In this document: piece by piece, positions 29,011-37,834 of the stretch | How positions within the stretch are numbered: position 1 is the first letter of the stretch | Layout: the number at the start of each line of letters is the position of its first letter | NCBI GenBank assembly: GCA_028293565.1 | Contig: JAQGON010000203.1 | Span: 1-62,733 of the forward strand | Length of the DNA stretch: 62,733 bases | Direction of reading: 5' to 3' | Source: Verrucomicrobiota bacterium | GTDB taxonomy: Bacteria > Verrucomicrobiota > Verrucomicrobiia > Opitutales > Opitutaceae | Made by a program: the position numbers and the translations under genes | The notes under the pieces: model-generated | Database searches by the model: none | What the model saw: only the letters and a program-made list of their open reading frames with translations | Told to the model about the DNA's origin: nothing

Positions 29011-29928
29011 TCACAGCCATCCCTTGCCCTTGAGAAAGGCCGAGACGCGATTCATCTCCTCGTCGTTCAGGCTGTAATAGGGGGAACGCCGCCACCGCTG
29101 CGCCAGGCCCTTCGCCTCCATGATGCCATGGACGACGGCGTCGAAACTCCCGGGCGTGCTCACCATGAACTCCCAGAACGGAATATCGACCTCGGCAATG
29201 ATTTTCCGGATCGCGGCGTCGTTCCTTCCTTTCGCCGCGGCCCAGAAGGCGTGGGCGATTTCCGGTTTGATGTAGATGAAGCTCGAGAGATATCCGTCGC
29301 AGCCGAAGGGAACGTTGTTCAGGACGATCTGCTTGGTGCCGCTGGCGAACACCGCCCATCGGTCATGCACTTCAAGGCCGAGATGACGGCCGAGTTCGCC
29401 GCACACGTCGTCCTTCACCGCGAGAATTCCCGGCACCTCGTCGCGCAGCCGCCGCAGCAGCTCCAGGGTCCGCGACAGCGGCCATTTCAGCAGGAAGTTG
29501 GTCACCACCATCACGGGAATCTGCCGCGCCACCTGGCGATAGTGATCCACGAGGGTGTCCACCGTGCAGCTCTGGCACCAGTCCGGCGGCAGCACCATCA
29601 GCATGTCGGCGCCGGCATCGCGGCAAAAGGCGGAAAACTCGACCGTCTTCCCGGTCCACCACATGCGGTCGGCCGCCACGACGAGCGCGCGCCGCGCCGT
29701 GTGGTCGACGGTGGCCTTCGTCACGGTCGCGACCTCCTCGTCCGTCAGGAGCGAGTACAGGCTGTCCCCGTACGTGAGCAGGATGGTCCGGCTTCCGCCC
29801 GCGATGACGAAGTCGATGAAGTTCCTCAGGCCGGCAAAATCGATTTGCCCGGTCCGGGTGAAGGGAACCGAGAGCGAGGCGATCGGGCCGGAGAGGGCGT
29901 GGCGGATTTCCGCGAGGGTCTTGGACAT
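29011..29928 (-). CDS. DHDPS/N-acetylneuraminate lyase family protein
   Basis: The 305-residue TIM-barrel protein has the Schiff-base lysine in GILAVKDDVCG (K172). The catalytic tyrosine usually found in an F/YN motif after strand 5 is replaced: the segment reads MVVTNFLLKW (T143). Family enzymes cleave or form 2-keto acids (N-acetylneuraminate, 2-keto-3-deoxygluconate, dihydrodipicolinate). In this operon, together with sialidase-like and NanQ-like genes, a lyase or dehydratase acting on a sugar acid is likely. It lies 10 bp after the aldolase gene. The ATG at 29928 gives the standard N-terminus. Confidence 0.82.
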   Translation of the reverse strand: MSKTLAEIRHALSGPIASLSVPFTRTGQIDFAGLRNFIDFVIAGGSRTILLTYGDSLYSLLTDEEVATVTKATVDHTARRALVVAADRMWWTGKTVEFSAFCRDAGADMLMVLPPDWCQSCTVDTLVDHYRQVARQIPVMVVTNFLLKWPLSRTLELLRRLRDEVPGILAVKDDVCGELGRHLGLEVHDRWAVFASGTKQIVLNNVPFGCDGYLSSFIYIKPEIAHAFWAAAKGRNDAAIRKIIAEVDIPFWEFMVSTPGSFDAVVHGIMEAKGLAQRWRRSPYYSLNDEEMNRVSAFLKGKGWL

Positions 29929-29938
29929 GGAAAGGTCG

Positions 29939-30760
29939 TCAGCGGCGGCGTTTTTTCGCGGGTTTCCGCGCGGGAGCGGCATGGAACTCCGCGACTTTTC
30001 CGCGCACGTAATTGCCGAGGCCGACCACGTCCGCGCCGAGCGTGATGAGGCGGTGGCCCTCCTGCTGCAGCGCCGCGCCCGAGACGCTCGAGCCCGCGGC
30101 CATCGCGAATTTTCCGTGGGCCTGCGCGCGCCGCGCGACCAGGCGCCGGGCGGCGACGACGCGGGCGTCATCGGTCCGGCCGGGCAGTCCCGACAGGTGG
30201 GCGAAATCCGCCGGCCCGAAGCAGACGAGGTCAAAGCCGGGCACCGCGAGGATCTCGTCCAGGTTCTCGAGCGCCTCGGGCGACTCGATCTGCATGACGA
30301 TGATCCGCTCCCGGAGATTGTTCGCGATGTAGTCGTCCACGCCCAGCGCGCAGAACTTGCCGTCGGCGTTGCCGCCGTCCATCGCGCGCGAGCCGACGGG
30401 CTTGAAGCGCGTCCACTTGACGGTCTGGCGCGCCTCCTCCGCGGTCGTGACATGCGGCACGAGGATCCCCGTCGCGTCGGCCTCGAACGGCTTGACGTAG
30501 TCGCTGTAGCTTCCCTTCTCCACGCGGACCAGCGTGTCGACGTCGTAGAGCTTCGCGGCGCGGATCTGGTTCTCGATCATCGTCCAGGTGCTCGGCACGT
30601 GCTCGTTGCACAGCCAGACGGAATCGACGCCGGACATGGCGGCGATTTCGATGACGCGGGGGTCCGAGAGGTTGGACTTGAAGCACGTCGCAGCGCCGCC
30701 GCTGCGAAGGAGCTTGAGGATGCGGCTTCGGCGTAACAGGCGGTTGGGCTGGTTTTTCAT
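29939..30760 (-). CDS. HpcH/HpaI-family class II aldolase (copy 2)
   Basis: The 273-residue protein shares long identical stretches with the gene at 21179 (for example VDSVWLCNEHVP, RVEKGSYSDY and FEADATGILVPHVTT). It keeps the family ligands Glu (MQIESPEA) and Asp (CFGPADFA). The C-terminus is a basic tail, KPAKKRRR, absent from copy 1. It heads the 30.8-25.6 kb operon. The two copies may cleave different stereoisomers of a keto-deoxy sugar acid. No GTATAC palindrome is seen before this gene. Confidence 0.85.
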   Translation of the reverse strand: MKNQPNRLLRRSRILKLLRSGGAATCFKSNLSDPRVIEIAAMSGVDSVWLCNEHVPSTWTMIENQIRAAKLYDVDTLVRVEKGSYSDYVKPFEADATGILVPHVTTAEEARQTVKWTRFKPVGSRAMDGGNADGKFCALGVDDYIANNLRERIIVMQIESPEALENLDEILAVPGFDLVCFGPADFAHLSGLPGRTDDARVVAARRLVARRAQAHGKFAMAAGSSVSGAALQQEGHRLITLGADVVGLGNYVRGKVAEFHAAPARKPAKKRRR

Positions 30761-30961
30761 GGGTGGGACCGGAATCAGACGCCGGCAGAGAGCTAGTCAT
30801 TCGGCGCACGCGCAGACAATCCTCATGCGCGGACGTCTCGGATGGCCGGTCGCCGCGGGCGTGCAGCGGCGCATGGCGCGGACTTCCGGATCGCTCAGCC
30901 GCCATGTGAAAAGAAAGAGGGGTTGGACGCCCACAGGGACATCCTTGCTTCGGTTGAAATC

Positions 30962-30991
30962 GGCCCCGCCCGGAGTGAGCCGGGCGGGGCC
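30962..30991 (-). terminator. Strong hairpin after the TonB receptor gene
   Basis: A 12-bp perfect stem (GGCCCCGCCCGG with its complement) and a 6-base loop lie 12 bases beyond the TAA of the receptor gene. On the - strand it is followed by GATTTC, a weak U-tract. It probably terminates or protects the receptor transcript. Confidence 0.7.
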
Positions 30992-31003
30992 GCGAGTGCG
31001 GAA

Positions 31004-33226
31004 TTACCAGGAGTACGTTCCGGTCAGTTTGGTGCGGCGGCCTTCCTGAACATAGACGGCGGCCGGGGTGTCCTCACGGGTGAAGCCGATGCCGTCCGAA
31101 ACGTTGGTGCAGGACAGCAGGAACTTCAGACTGCCCTTCGAGAGCTTCAGGGAATAGCTCGCAAAAAGGTCCGTCGTGCCGAAACCCGGCGAGATCAGCA
31201 GGCGCGTGCTGGCGACCTGGTCGCCCTGGTAACGGTAGCCGCCGCCCACCGAGAGGCTGTCGGTGATGTTGTACTTCGCCCAGAGATTATAGGTGATCTT
31301 CGGCGAGAACACCGCGCGCAGGTTTCCCGCCGGCTGGATGCCGGTGGCGGGCTGGTTTTTCTGATAGGGACCATCCGCGCTGTAGAATCCGCCCATGACG
31401 GAATAGCGCTTGTTGGAATAACCGATCTGGCCTTCCACGCCGGTGTTCTTCTGGTCGCCATCCTGGACAAAGTAGCCGGGATTGAACGGATCCGGCCGCC
31501 ATTTGTTCGACACGTCCATCGAGAAGTACGCGATGCTGCCGGTGACAATCCCGCCGAGCAGCTGCATGTCGACCTTGGTGCCGACCTCGTCGTCCTGGCC
31601 CGACTCGGGCTGCAGCGCCTTGCCGGCGACCGTGAAACCGGTGGCGACGGGCGAATAGGCCTCGGTGTGGCCGTAGTAGAGCGACCAGCTCGGGATCGGC
31701 TTGTAGACGGCGCCCCAGTCCATCGTGGTTTTTTCGGTGACGACCGTGGCGGCGGGCGTGCCGACGAGCGGGCTCGCCGGATTGTTGGCCGGCGTCCGGA
31801 TCTGGGTGAGCGAGCCGTTCTGGTCGTAGTTATAGCGCGCGCGGAAGACGAGCTGGAGCTTCTTGTCAAACAGGCCGAACGTCTCGCTGACCGCCGCGCC
31901 CGAGGTGTTCTGCGTCACATACGGCAGCACCTGGAACGGATAGTCGAAGTTGTACCTCATCGCGGCGAGGTCGGGATTCGACGGATCGATCAGCGGATTT
32001 GCCCGCGGATTGGTCGACCCCAGCATGTTGTTCGCGAGGAATTTGATGTTCTCGTTGAAGTTGTCGAAGCCGATGTTGAAGAAGATGTCGTTCGACAGGC
32101 CGTGGCCGAAGTCGTCCACCTTCCAGTCCAGCGTGGCGTCACCGTAGAATGACTTCTGCACATATTTGCGCTGGTTGGGCGTGAACACATAGAACTGCGC
32201 CGGCAGGCCCGGCGTCAGATCGGTCATCCCGTAGGTGTACTTCCAGTCGTTGCTCATCGTCTGGAGCAGCGTGTTGAGCTTGAGGCTCCACGTCTCGGAA
32301 AGCTGCGAGGTGAACGTCGCCTGGACGATGCGGTTGATGTCGAGGTTCCGCATGTCGTCCTCCGCCTCGTTGGAAGAAAAGGCCCGCACCAGCTTGCCGT
32401 TCTTGTCCAGCTGCGAGGGCGTCCACGACTGGTCGGATTTGATCCACTCGAAGCGCAGGACGAAGCGCGTCTTGGCGGAGATGTCGTACGCGATCGACGG
32501 CGCGATCATCAGGTATTTGTTGTAATCGTAATTCTTCGCCGGGTAATCGCTGTTCTCCGAGCTGATCACGACGCGGTACTGGAAGTTCTTGTCCGCGCCC
32601 AGCGCCTGCCCGTAGTCCACCATGCCGTGGTAATAGTTGGCGGTGCCGATGCCGAACTGGACCGAGTTCACCGGCGTGCGCTTCGGCGTCTTCATCGTGA
32701 CGTTGATATAGCCGCCGTAGCCGCCGTAACGGCCGTACATCAGGACCGAGGGGCCCTTGATCACCTCGATGGTCTCGAAGTTGTCGCTGACGAGCTGGCT
32801 GAGATAATGGGTCGTGGCCCCGTTGACCGCCCAGTTCTGCGCGCGGAAGCCGCGGATCACGGCGTTGGTGCCCTCGATGCCGGGGCCGGTGAGGTTCGAG
32901 ACGCCCGGCGCGAAGAACTCGAACAGCGCGTTCGGATCGCTCAGGCCGGAGTCGTCCATCGCCTCGCGCGTGATCACGTTCAGCGTCTGCGGCATGTCGA
33001 TGATCTTCATCGCCACCTTCGAGCCCGACGCCGTGTCGGTCGCGAGGTAGCCCTTGACCGCATCCTGCGAGACCGTGAACGGATTCATGCGCACCGTCTT
33101 GTTCTCGGGATCGTCGGCGGAGGTTCCGGAGGCGGTGGCTTGGGCCAGGGCGGCAATCGGGAGGAGCAGCGCTCCTCCGAGCAGACAGCATACCTTGCAC
33201 TTGGCGAACAGGGTCAGCGGTTTCAT
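31004..33226 (-). CDS. TonB-dependent outer-membrane receptor
   Basis: The 740-residue protein has a signal peptide (CCLLGGALLLPIAALAQA) and a TonB-box-like stretch near NPFTVSQDAVKGY. Its plug domain has DMPQTLNVITREAMDD, NAVIRGFRAQNW and ETIEVIKGPSVLMYGRYGGY, followed by a beta-barrel ending in a C-terminal aromatic (GTYSW). It resembles the siderophore-receptor-like subgroup, often used by glycan degraders for other ligands. The ATG at 33226 gives a complete signal peptide. Its promoter region contains a GTATAC operator about 205 bp upstream, tying it to the catabolic regulon; a sugar or glycan ligand is therefore more likely than iron. Confidence 0.88.
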   Translation of the reverse strand: MKPLTLFAKCKVCCLLGGALLLPIAALAQATASGTSADDPENKTVRMNPFTVSQDAVKGYLATDTASGSKVAMKIIDMPQTLNVITREAMDDSGLSDPNALFEFFAPGVSNLTGPGIEGTNAVIRGFRAQNWAVNGATTHYLSQLVSDNFETIEVIKGPSVLMYGRYGGYGGYINVTMKTPKRTPVNSVQFGIGTANYYHGMVDYGQALGADKNFQYRVVISSENSDYPAKNYDYNKYLMIAPSIAYDISAKTRFVLRFEWIKSDQSWTPSQLDKNGKLVRAFSSNEAEDDMRNLDINRIVQATFTSQLSETWSLKLNTLLQTMSNDWKYTYGMTDLTPGLPAQFYVFTPNQRKYVQKSFYGDATLDWKVDDFGHGLSNDIFFNIGFDNFNENIKFLANNMLGSTNPRANPLIDPSNPDLAAMRYNFDYPFQVLPYVTQNTSGAAVSETFGLFDKKLQLVFRARYNYDQNGSLTQIRTPANNPASPLVGTPAATVVTEKTTMDWGAVYKPIPSWSLYYGHTEAYSPVATGFTVAGKALQPESGQDDEVGTKVDMQLLGGIVTGSIAYFSMDVSNKWRPDPFNPGYFVQDGDQKNTGVEGQIGYSNKRYSVMGGFYSADGPYQKNQPATGIQPAGNLRAVFSPKITYNLWAKYNITDSLSVGGGYRYQGDQVASTRLLISPGFGTTDLFASYSLKLSKGSLKFLLSCTNVSDGIGFTREDTPAAVYVQEGRRTKLTGTYSW

Positions 33227-33429
33227 TGGGATCAGGCGGTTTGGGTTGGGATGCGCCCGGCCGTTTTGGCCGCGCGCAAAGGGATCGGGTGACGGAAGAA
33301 ACTCACGACCGCCGCCAGGCCGCCGCCTCCCCGCACGCGGAACGAAGGCGGCCGTCACAGCGTGGGAAAGAAAGTGCATCAGACCTCGGGGCGCGGCGTG
33401 ATGTAGACCTTGTCATGCCTCAATGCGAT

Positions 33430-33450
33430 GTGTGTATACACACTAATACC
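33430..33450 (-). promoter_or_regulatory. GTATAC operator upstream of the TonB receptor
   Basis: A perfect 14-bp palindrome, GTGTGTATACACAC (33430-33443), is followed by AATACC at 33445-33450. Read on the - strand this gives GGTATT-N5-GTATAC, identical in spacing to sites at 34869, 39152 and 53728. It implies a leader of about 200 bases before the receptor start. Confidence 0.7.
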
Positions 33451-33508
33451 TAGGTCAACACTTTTATAACCGCGCGTGGGCCGGCGCTCCTCCGGACCCC
33501 GCCGCGCC

Positions 33509-34825
33509 TCACTCCACCGGGATCCGGTAGAGCCACGCGTCCGCCGTCCAATTGTAGGTCTTTCCCACCGAGCGAGCGCCCCACCGGGTCAGGTTGAGCA
33601 CGATCTCCCCCGTCTCGCGGTCCTCGCGCGCGCTCGGGCTCGACAACGCCAGCAGCTCGCCGTCCTCCGGTCGGCGGTCGTCGACCGTGCGGATGGACCG
33701 CCGGTCGAGCAGCCCGGTGCGGCGGTCGACTTCGCCAATGACAAACGGATACCGCGGACGATTGCCCGTCGGATTTTCCGGCACGATGTTGCCCAGCCAG
33801 AAGATCCGCCCCGAGGAATGGGCGATCAGCTGGGATGAGGCGGCGGGCGAATAGAACAGCTCGCCGCCGGTGTACGACCAGTATTCCGGCTTCGACCACG
33901 TCCTGCCCTGGTCGCCGGAGTAGGAAGCCCACCGCCGGCCGGGCAGCCCGGGCTGCTTGTCGTTCGAACCGCGACACACCATCAGCAGGCGGCCGTCGTC
34001 CAGCTCCGCCACCGTGGGTTCATCCATCCCGCGGGTCGACAACCGCGGATCGGCGGCCACGCGCTCCGACAGTTCCCACTCGAGGTGCCGCCCGTCCGCC
34101 GCCCAGCTGCCCCGAAGCACCGCGGCGTCGCTGTACGTGTAGCCGCCGCCCGGGTTGTAATAATGTCCGGCCTTGTCCACCGGCGAAATGATCACGGGGA
34201 CAATCAGCGTGCCGTCCTTCAGGAAGAATTGCCGGGAGGCGTGATCGCCGATCATGACGCAGTTGTGCCCGACGGTCACTCCGGGAACCGGGTGGCTCGC
34301 ATCGAACCCGGCGCCGCGGCAGATTATTTCCTCGTCGAGGTACCAGGTCAGGCCGCCGTCTTCGGACGCCGCATATTTCACCACCCACCGCCAGAATCCC
34401 TCGAGCGGGTCGTCGCTCGGAAGCAGCGCCTCATTGTAGAAACGGAGGAACCGGCCGCTCGCCGGATCGACGGTCGCGCCGCGCAGGGCCCGGCGCAGCT
34501 TGGCATGGGGACGAAGCCCGAAGGTCGCGATGTCCTCCCCCACCTGCCAGGTTCGGCCGTTGTCGTTCGAATAGCGCAGGTGGGCCGCCTCGATCGTGTC
34601 CGAGCGCTTCATGATCTCGTGCGTCGAGATCAGGTCCAGCCCGGTCCGCCGTGTATAAAATGTCGTCGCCTGGATGCTCTCCGCCGGATTGGCGGGCAGA
34701 AAGATCTCCCGGCGGATCGCGCCCGGCGCCGCGGCCGCCTGCGCGAAAACCCGGCCCAGCACCATCGGCGCCGCCGCCGCGAGCAGCGTGCCTTTGACGA
34801 AATCGCGACGGCTGTGGGTGTTCAT
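33509..34825 (-). CDS. Sialidase-like BNR/Asp-box protein with Tat-type signal (copy 2)
   Basis: The 438-residue protein begins MNTHSRRDFVKGTLLAAAAP, a twin-arginine leader. Asp boxes are SNDNGRTW, SEDGGLTW and SGDQGRTW, with the same spacing as the copy at 27636. Strings such as GGGYTYSDAAVLRG and RGMDEPTVAELDDGRLLM are nearly the same in both. It also ends with YRIP (WLYRIPVE). It is transcribed alone from its own operator-containing promoter, separately from copy 1. The pair may split substrates or cell locations; sialidase activity is inferred from fold only. Confidence 0.83.
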   Translation of the reverse strand: MNTHSRRDFVKGTLLAAAAPMVLGRVFAQAAAAPGAIRREIFLPANPAESIQATTFYTRRTGLDLISTHEIMKRSDTIEAAHLRYSNDNGRTWQVGEDIATFGLRPHAKLRRALRGATVDPASGRFLRFYNEALLPSDDPLEGFWRWVVKYAASEDGGLTWYLDEEIICRGAGFDASHPVPGVTVGHNCVMIGDHASRQFFLKDGTLIVPVIISPVDKAGHYYNPGGGYTYSDAAVLRGSWAADGRHLEWELSERVAADPRLSTRGMDEPTVAELDDGRLLMVCRGSNDKQPGLPGRRWASYSGDQGRTWSKPEYWSYTGGELFYSPAASSQLIAHSSGRIFWLGNIVPENPTGNRPRYPFVIGEVDRRTGLLDRRSIRTVDDRRPEDGELLALSSPSAREDRETGEIVLNLTRWGARSVGKTYNWTADAWLYRIPVE

Positions 34826-34865
34826 CGGAAGGTCCCGGCGGACACTTCGCGCCGGTATGCATATG

Positions 34866-34885
34866 TGGGTATACTCAACAATACC
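34866..34885 (-). promoter_or_regulatory. GTATAC operator upstream of sialidase-like copy 2
   Basis: TGGGTATACTCA (34866-34877) is an almost perfect palindrome, and AATACC lies at 34880-34885. On the - strand the layout is GGTATT-N5-GTATAC, and a TTGACA directly precedes GGTATT. The gene start is 41 bases further on. Confidence 0.65.
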
Positions 34886-34998
34886 TGTCAATGAAGTAGC
34901 GTTGCTCCCTCTTCCTCCGGCAATGCCCGCTCGTCGGCGATGCGGCGCCACCTTGCCCGATCGCGACGCCGGCCGCCGCGGCAATCCCTCTGGCAGCG

Positions 34999-36069
34999 CT
35001 ACCGCGGAGACTGCGGCGACTGCGTGCGGGCCGCGGCGTAGAGGGCTTCGATGACCGCGACGGAGCGCCGGCCCTCCCGGCCGTCGATCGCCGGCGGGCG
35101 CCCGGCCCGGATGGCCGCGGCCATTTCCGCCACCACCCGCCGGTGTCCTTCAGTGCCGATCGCGCGCGGGTCGGAGCTGCCGCCTCCCGCCGCCGGCCCG
35201 CTGGCGCCGGTGAGAATCTCCGCGTCGTGCGGCTGCGGCTCGTCAAACGCCCAGCGCACCAGCCGGTCGTCCTCGAGCGCCGCGGATCCGCGCGTCCCCG
35301 AGATTTCAATCCGCCGCGGCGAGCCGGGGGCGCAGGACGTGGCGCATTCGATGCTCCCCAGTCCTCCATGAGCGAAGCGCAGGCTGGCCGCGAGCGTGTC
35401 CTCGACGGCGATGGCGTGGGCCAGCGTCGCGGCGTGGGCCGTGACGGTTGACGGCATTCCGGCCAGCCACACCAGCAGGTCCACCGCGTGGATTCCCTGG
35501 TTCATCAGCGCGCCGCCTCCGTCGAGCTCCCACGTTCCGCGCCATTTTCCCGCGCGATAATAATCTTCGGTCCGCCACCATCGCACCGCGGCGCTGCAAA
35601 GCGTCAGCCGGCCAAACCGTCCAGCTTCCACCGCCCGTTTCAACGCCACCGCGCCGTCACCCATGCGGGCCGGAAGCACCACGCCGAGAAAGCGCCCGCA
35701 CTCCTCCGCGCGCTGGATCAGGCGGTCGATCCGCTCCGTCGAAATCTCGAGCGGCTTCTCGCAGAGCACGTGTTTTCCCGCCGCGAGCGCCGGCAATGCG
35801 ATCTCGCCGTGCGCGCCGCTGGGGGTCGTGACGCACACCACGTCAATCTCCGGACGCCGCAGCAGCGCCCCGGGATTTCCGTCGGCGACGGTCCCGTGCG
35901 CCTCGGCAAAAACCCGCGCCTTCGCCGCATCGCGGCTCGCCACGGCGTACAGGCGCGCGCCCGGCACCTGCGCGATGGCCCGGGCATGGAAGTCCGCGAT
36001 GGATCCCGTGCCGACGATTCCAAAGCCGATGGTCCTGGCGTCACTCATGGTGGATGGGATCCCGTTCAT
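34999..36069 (-). CDS. Gfo/Idh/MocA-family oxidoreductase (with nagB operon)
   Basis: The 356-residue protein has the N-terminal NAD(P) motif GIVGTGSIADFHA, the family signature GKHVLCEKPLE (Lys of EKP) and a C-terminal substrate domain with GGGALMNQGIHAVDLLVW, where H is a catalytic candidate. The ATG at 36069 overlaps the nagB stop as ATGA, supporting that start; an internal ATG at 36048 (MSDARTIGFG) is the alternative. It is the last gene of the 39.1-35.0 kb operon with DegT-type aminotransferase, nagA and nagB, so it likely oxidises an amino-sugar-derived compound. Confidence 0.85.
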   Translation of the reverse strand: MNGIPSTMSDARTIGFGIVGTGSIADFHARAIAQVPGARLYAVASRDAAKARVFAEAHGTVADGNPGALLRRPEIDVVCVTTPSGAHGEIALPALAAGKHVLCEKPLEISTERIDRLIQRAEECGRFLGVVLPARMGDGAVALKRAVEAGRFGRLTLCSAAVRWWRTEDYYRAGKWRGTWELDGGGALMNQGIHAVDLLVWLAGMPSTVTAHAATLAHAIAVEDTLAASLRFAHGGLGSIECATSCAPGSPRRIEISGTRGSAALEDDRLVRWAFDEPQPHDAEILTGASGPAAGGGSSDPRAIGTEGHRRVVAEMAAAIRAGRPPAIDGREGRRSVAVIEALYAAARTQSPQSPR

Positions 36070-36860
36070 GCCGGCTCGCCCCGCCAGCGCGCGGCGGATT
36101 CGGAATCGAGATAAAGCGTCGCATCCAGATGGGTCCGGAGGATCGATGCGGGACACCCCGGCGCGACCGGTCCGCGCAGCGCGCGTTCCACCGCCTGCGC
36201 CTTGCGCGGCCCCGGGACGATGCAGAACAGGCGCGCGCCCGAAAGCAGCGCGGGAATCGTGAGCGTGACCGCCCGGCGCGGCACGTCGCCGAGCGACGGA
36301 AAACAGCCGTCGTTCACCTGCTGCCGCCGGCACGCTTCGTCGAGATCAACGAGCTTCACGCGGACCGGATCGCGGAAGCTGGCGACGGGCGGATCGTTGA
36401 AGGCGAGATGTCCGTTCTCGCCAATTCCGAGGCAGACTGCGTCGATCGGCCCTTCGCCCAGCAGCGAGGCGTAACGCCGGCATTCGCCCTCTGGATCCGC
36501 CGCGTCGCCCGCGATCTCGTTGGTTTTTCCGAGCGGGACGAGCGAGGTGACATGCTCGCGCAGGTAAGCGCGGAAACACGCGGGGTGGTTCGCGGGAAGG
36601 CCGAGGTACTCGTCCATGTGGAACGCGGTGACGCGGCCCCAGTCGATCCCGGCCTCCGCCGTGAGCGTGGCCAGGAACTCATTCTGCGATGGCGCGCAGG
36701 CAAAAATCATCCGCACCTGCCGCTGCCCGGCCAAGAGGGCCCGGAGATGCGCCGCGGCCGCCTTCCCTGCATTTGTGCCCGCGGCCGCGCGCGAGGGGTG
36801 GACCTCGATTTTCAGCCGGTCGACGGCGGCCCGCAGGGTGATCGGATCGGCGGCGGGCAT
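36066..36860 (-). CDS. nagB: Glucosamine-6-phosphate deaminase
   Basis: The 264-residue protein has the NagB landmarks: TAFHMDEYLGL (general base Asp), CLGIGENGHLAFNDPP with catalytic His/Asp, and RAVTLTIPALLSGARLF. NagB converts glucosamine-6-phosphate to fructose-6-phosphate and ammonia in the cytoplasm. The ATG at 36860 leaves 2 bp after nagA, and the stop overlaps the next start. Length agrees with the family. Confidence 0.9.
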   Translation of the reverse strand: MPAADPITLRAAVDRLKIEVHPSRAAAGTNAGKAAAAHLRALLAGQRQVRMIFACAPSQNEFLATLTAEAGIDWGRVTAFHMDEYLGLPANHPACFRAYLREHVTSLVPLGKTNEIAGDAADPEGECRRYASLLGEGPIDAVCLGIGENGHLAFNDPPVASFRDPVRVKLVDLDEACRRQQVNDGCFPSLGDVPRRAVTLTIPALLSGARLFCIVPGPRKAQAVERALRGPVAPGCPASILRTHLDATLYLDSESAARWRGEPA

Positions 36861-36862
36861 CG

Positions 36863-37819
36863 TCAGGAAGGGCTCGGGTCGAGGACGGGCAGCGCGATGT
36901 TGAAGATTTTCGCCACCGCCACGGACGCCATCGCCCATGCGTCCGCGTGCGGAATCCCGATCCAGGACGCGGCGTGGTCCACGCCCCGGTCGAGGAGAAG
37001 CGACGACCCCGCGAAGTTCGGCCTCCCCGGCTCGCGCACGACGCCGTCGCGATCCGAGGTGATCTGCAGCGGGCCGACCGTATAGTTTCCGGGCGGCGCG
37101 CCCGCGGCGGCCACGGCGTCGCTCGTCAGGATCGTCTTCCCCGGCGGCTTCGCGCGCACGAAGTTCTTCAGCACGTTCGGCGGAAGATGGAAGCCGTCGG
37201 GAATAAAACAGGCGGTGAGCTCGTCCCGCGCGAGGAGGCGTTGGACCACGTTGTCGTGGCGCGGCAGCGTTGCCGGCACCGCGTTGCCGAGGTGGGTGCA
37301 GAGGCTCGCCCCGGCCGCGATCGCCGCGTCGATGTCAGCGTCGCCCGCCTGCGTGTGTCCGAGGGAAATCACGATTCCGGCCTGCCGCGCCGCGCGGATG
37401 AACTCCGCGCTGCCCGGCAATTCCGGCGCCAGCGTGACGAGCCGGACGCTCCCTCCCGCCGCATCGTTCAACCGGCGCAGTTCGGCGATCGACGGCACGC
37501 GCATTTTGGCCGGCGGATGCGCGCCGCAGTAGCCGGCCGCGGCACTGAGGTACGGGCCCTCGAGATGATAGCCGCACACCGTTTCACCCACCGCGGCATC
37601 CGCCTGGCGGAGGGTTTCGATGCGCTCGAGCTGGCGGCACATCGCGTCGATCTCGTCGGTGATGAGCGTCAGCAGGATCCGGTGGATCGAATGGCGGCGA
37701 AGGGCGTCGACCGATTCGCGCAGGGCGACCCCGGACAGCGTCGGCTGCTGGTAGTCGACGCCCGCGAAGCCATTGACCTGGAGGTCGAAGAGCGCGGGCC
37801 GGGACCGTGGGGTTGTCAC
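36863..37819 (-). CDS. nagA: N-acetylglucosamine-6-phosphate deacetylase
   Basis: The 318-residue amidohydrolase has the metal ligand Glu in CGYHLEGPYLS, His in ISLGHTQAG, His in CTHLGNAVPAT and the catalytic Asp in TILTSDAVAAAG. The N-terminus DLQVNGFAGVDY fits NagA rather than HxH amidohydrolases. It is shorter than the usual about 380 residues because the N-terminal beta-sandwich strands are missing. It lies directly before nagB and after the aminotransferase gene (15 bp). Together NagA and NagB feed GlcNAc-6-P into glycolysis; no nagK or PTS is visible. Confidence 0.87.
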   Translation of the reverse strand: MTTPRSRPALFDLQVNGFAGVDYQQPTLSGVALRESVDALRRHSIHRILLTLITDEIDAMCRQLERIETLRQADAAVGETVCGYHLEGPYLSAAAGYCGAHPPAKMRVPSIAELRRLNDAAGGSVRLVTLAPELPGSAEFIRAARQAGIVISLGHTQAGDADIDAAIAAGASLCTHLGNAVPATLPRHDNVVQRLLARDELTACFIPDGFHLPPNVLKNFVRAKPPGKTILTSDAVAAAGAPPGNYTVGPLQITSDRDGVVREPGRPNFAGSSLLLDRGVDHAASWIGIPHADAWAMASVAVAKIFNIALPVLDPSPS

Positions 37820-37834
37820 GCCGGAAGAAAGGAA

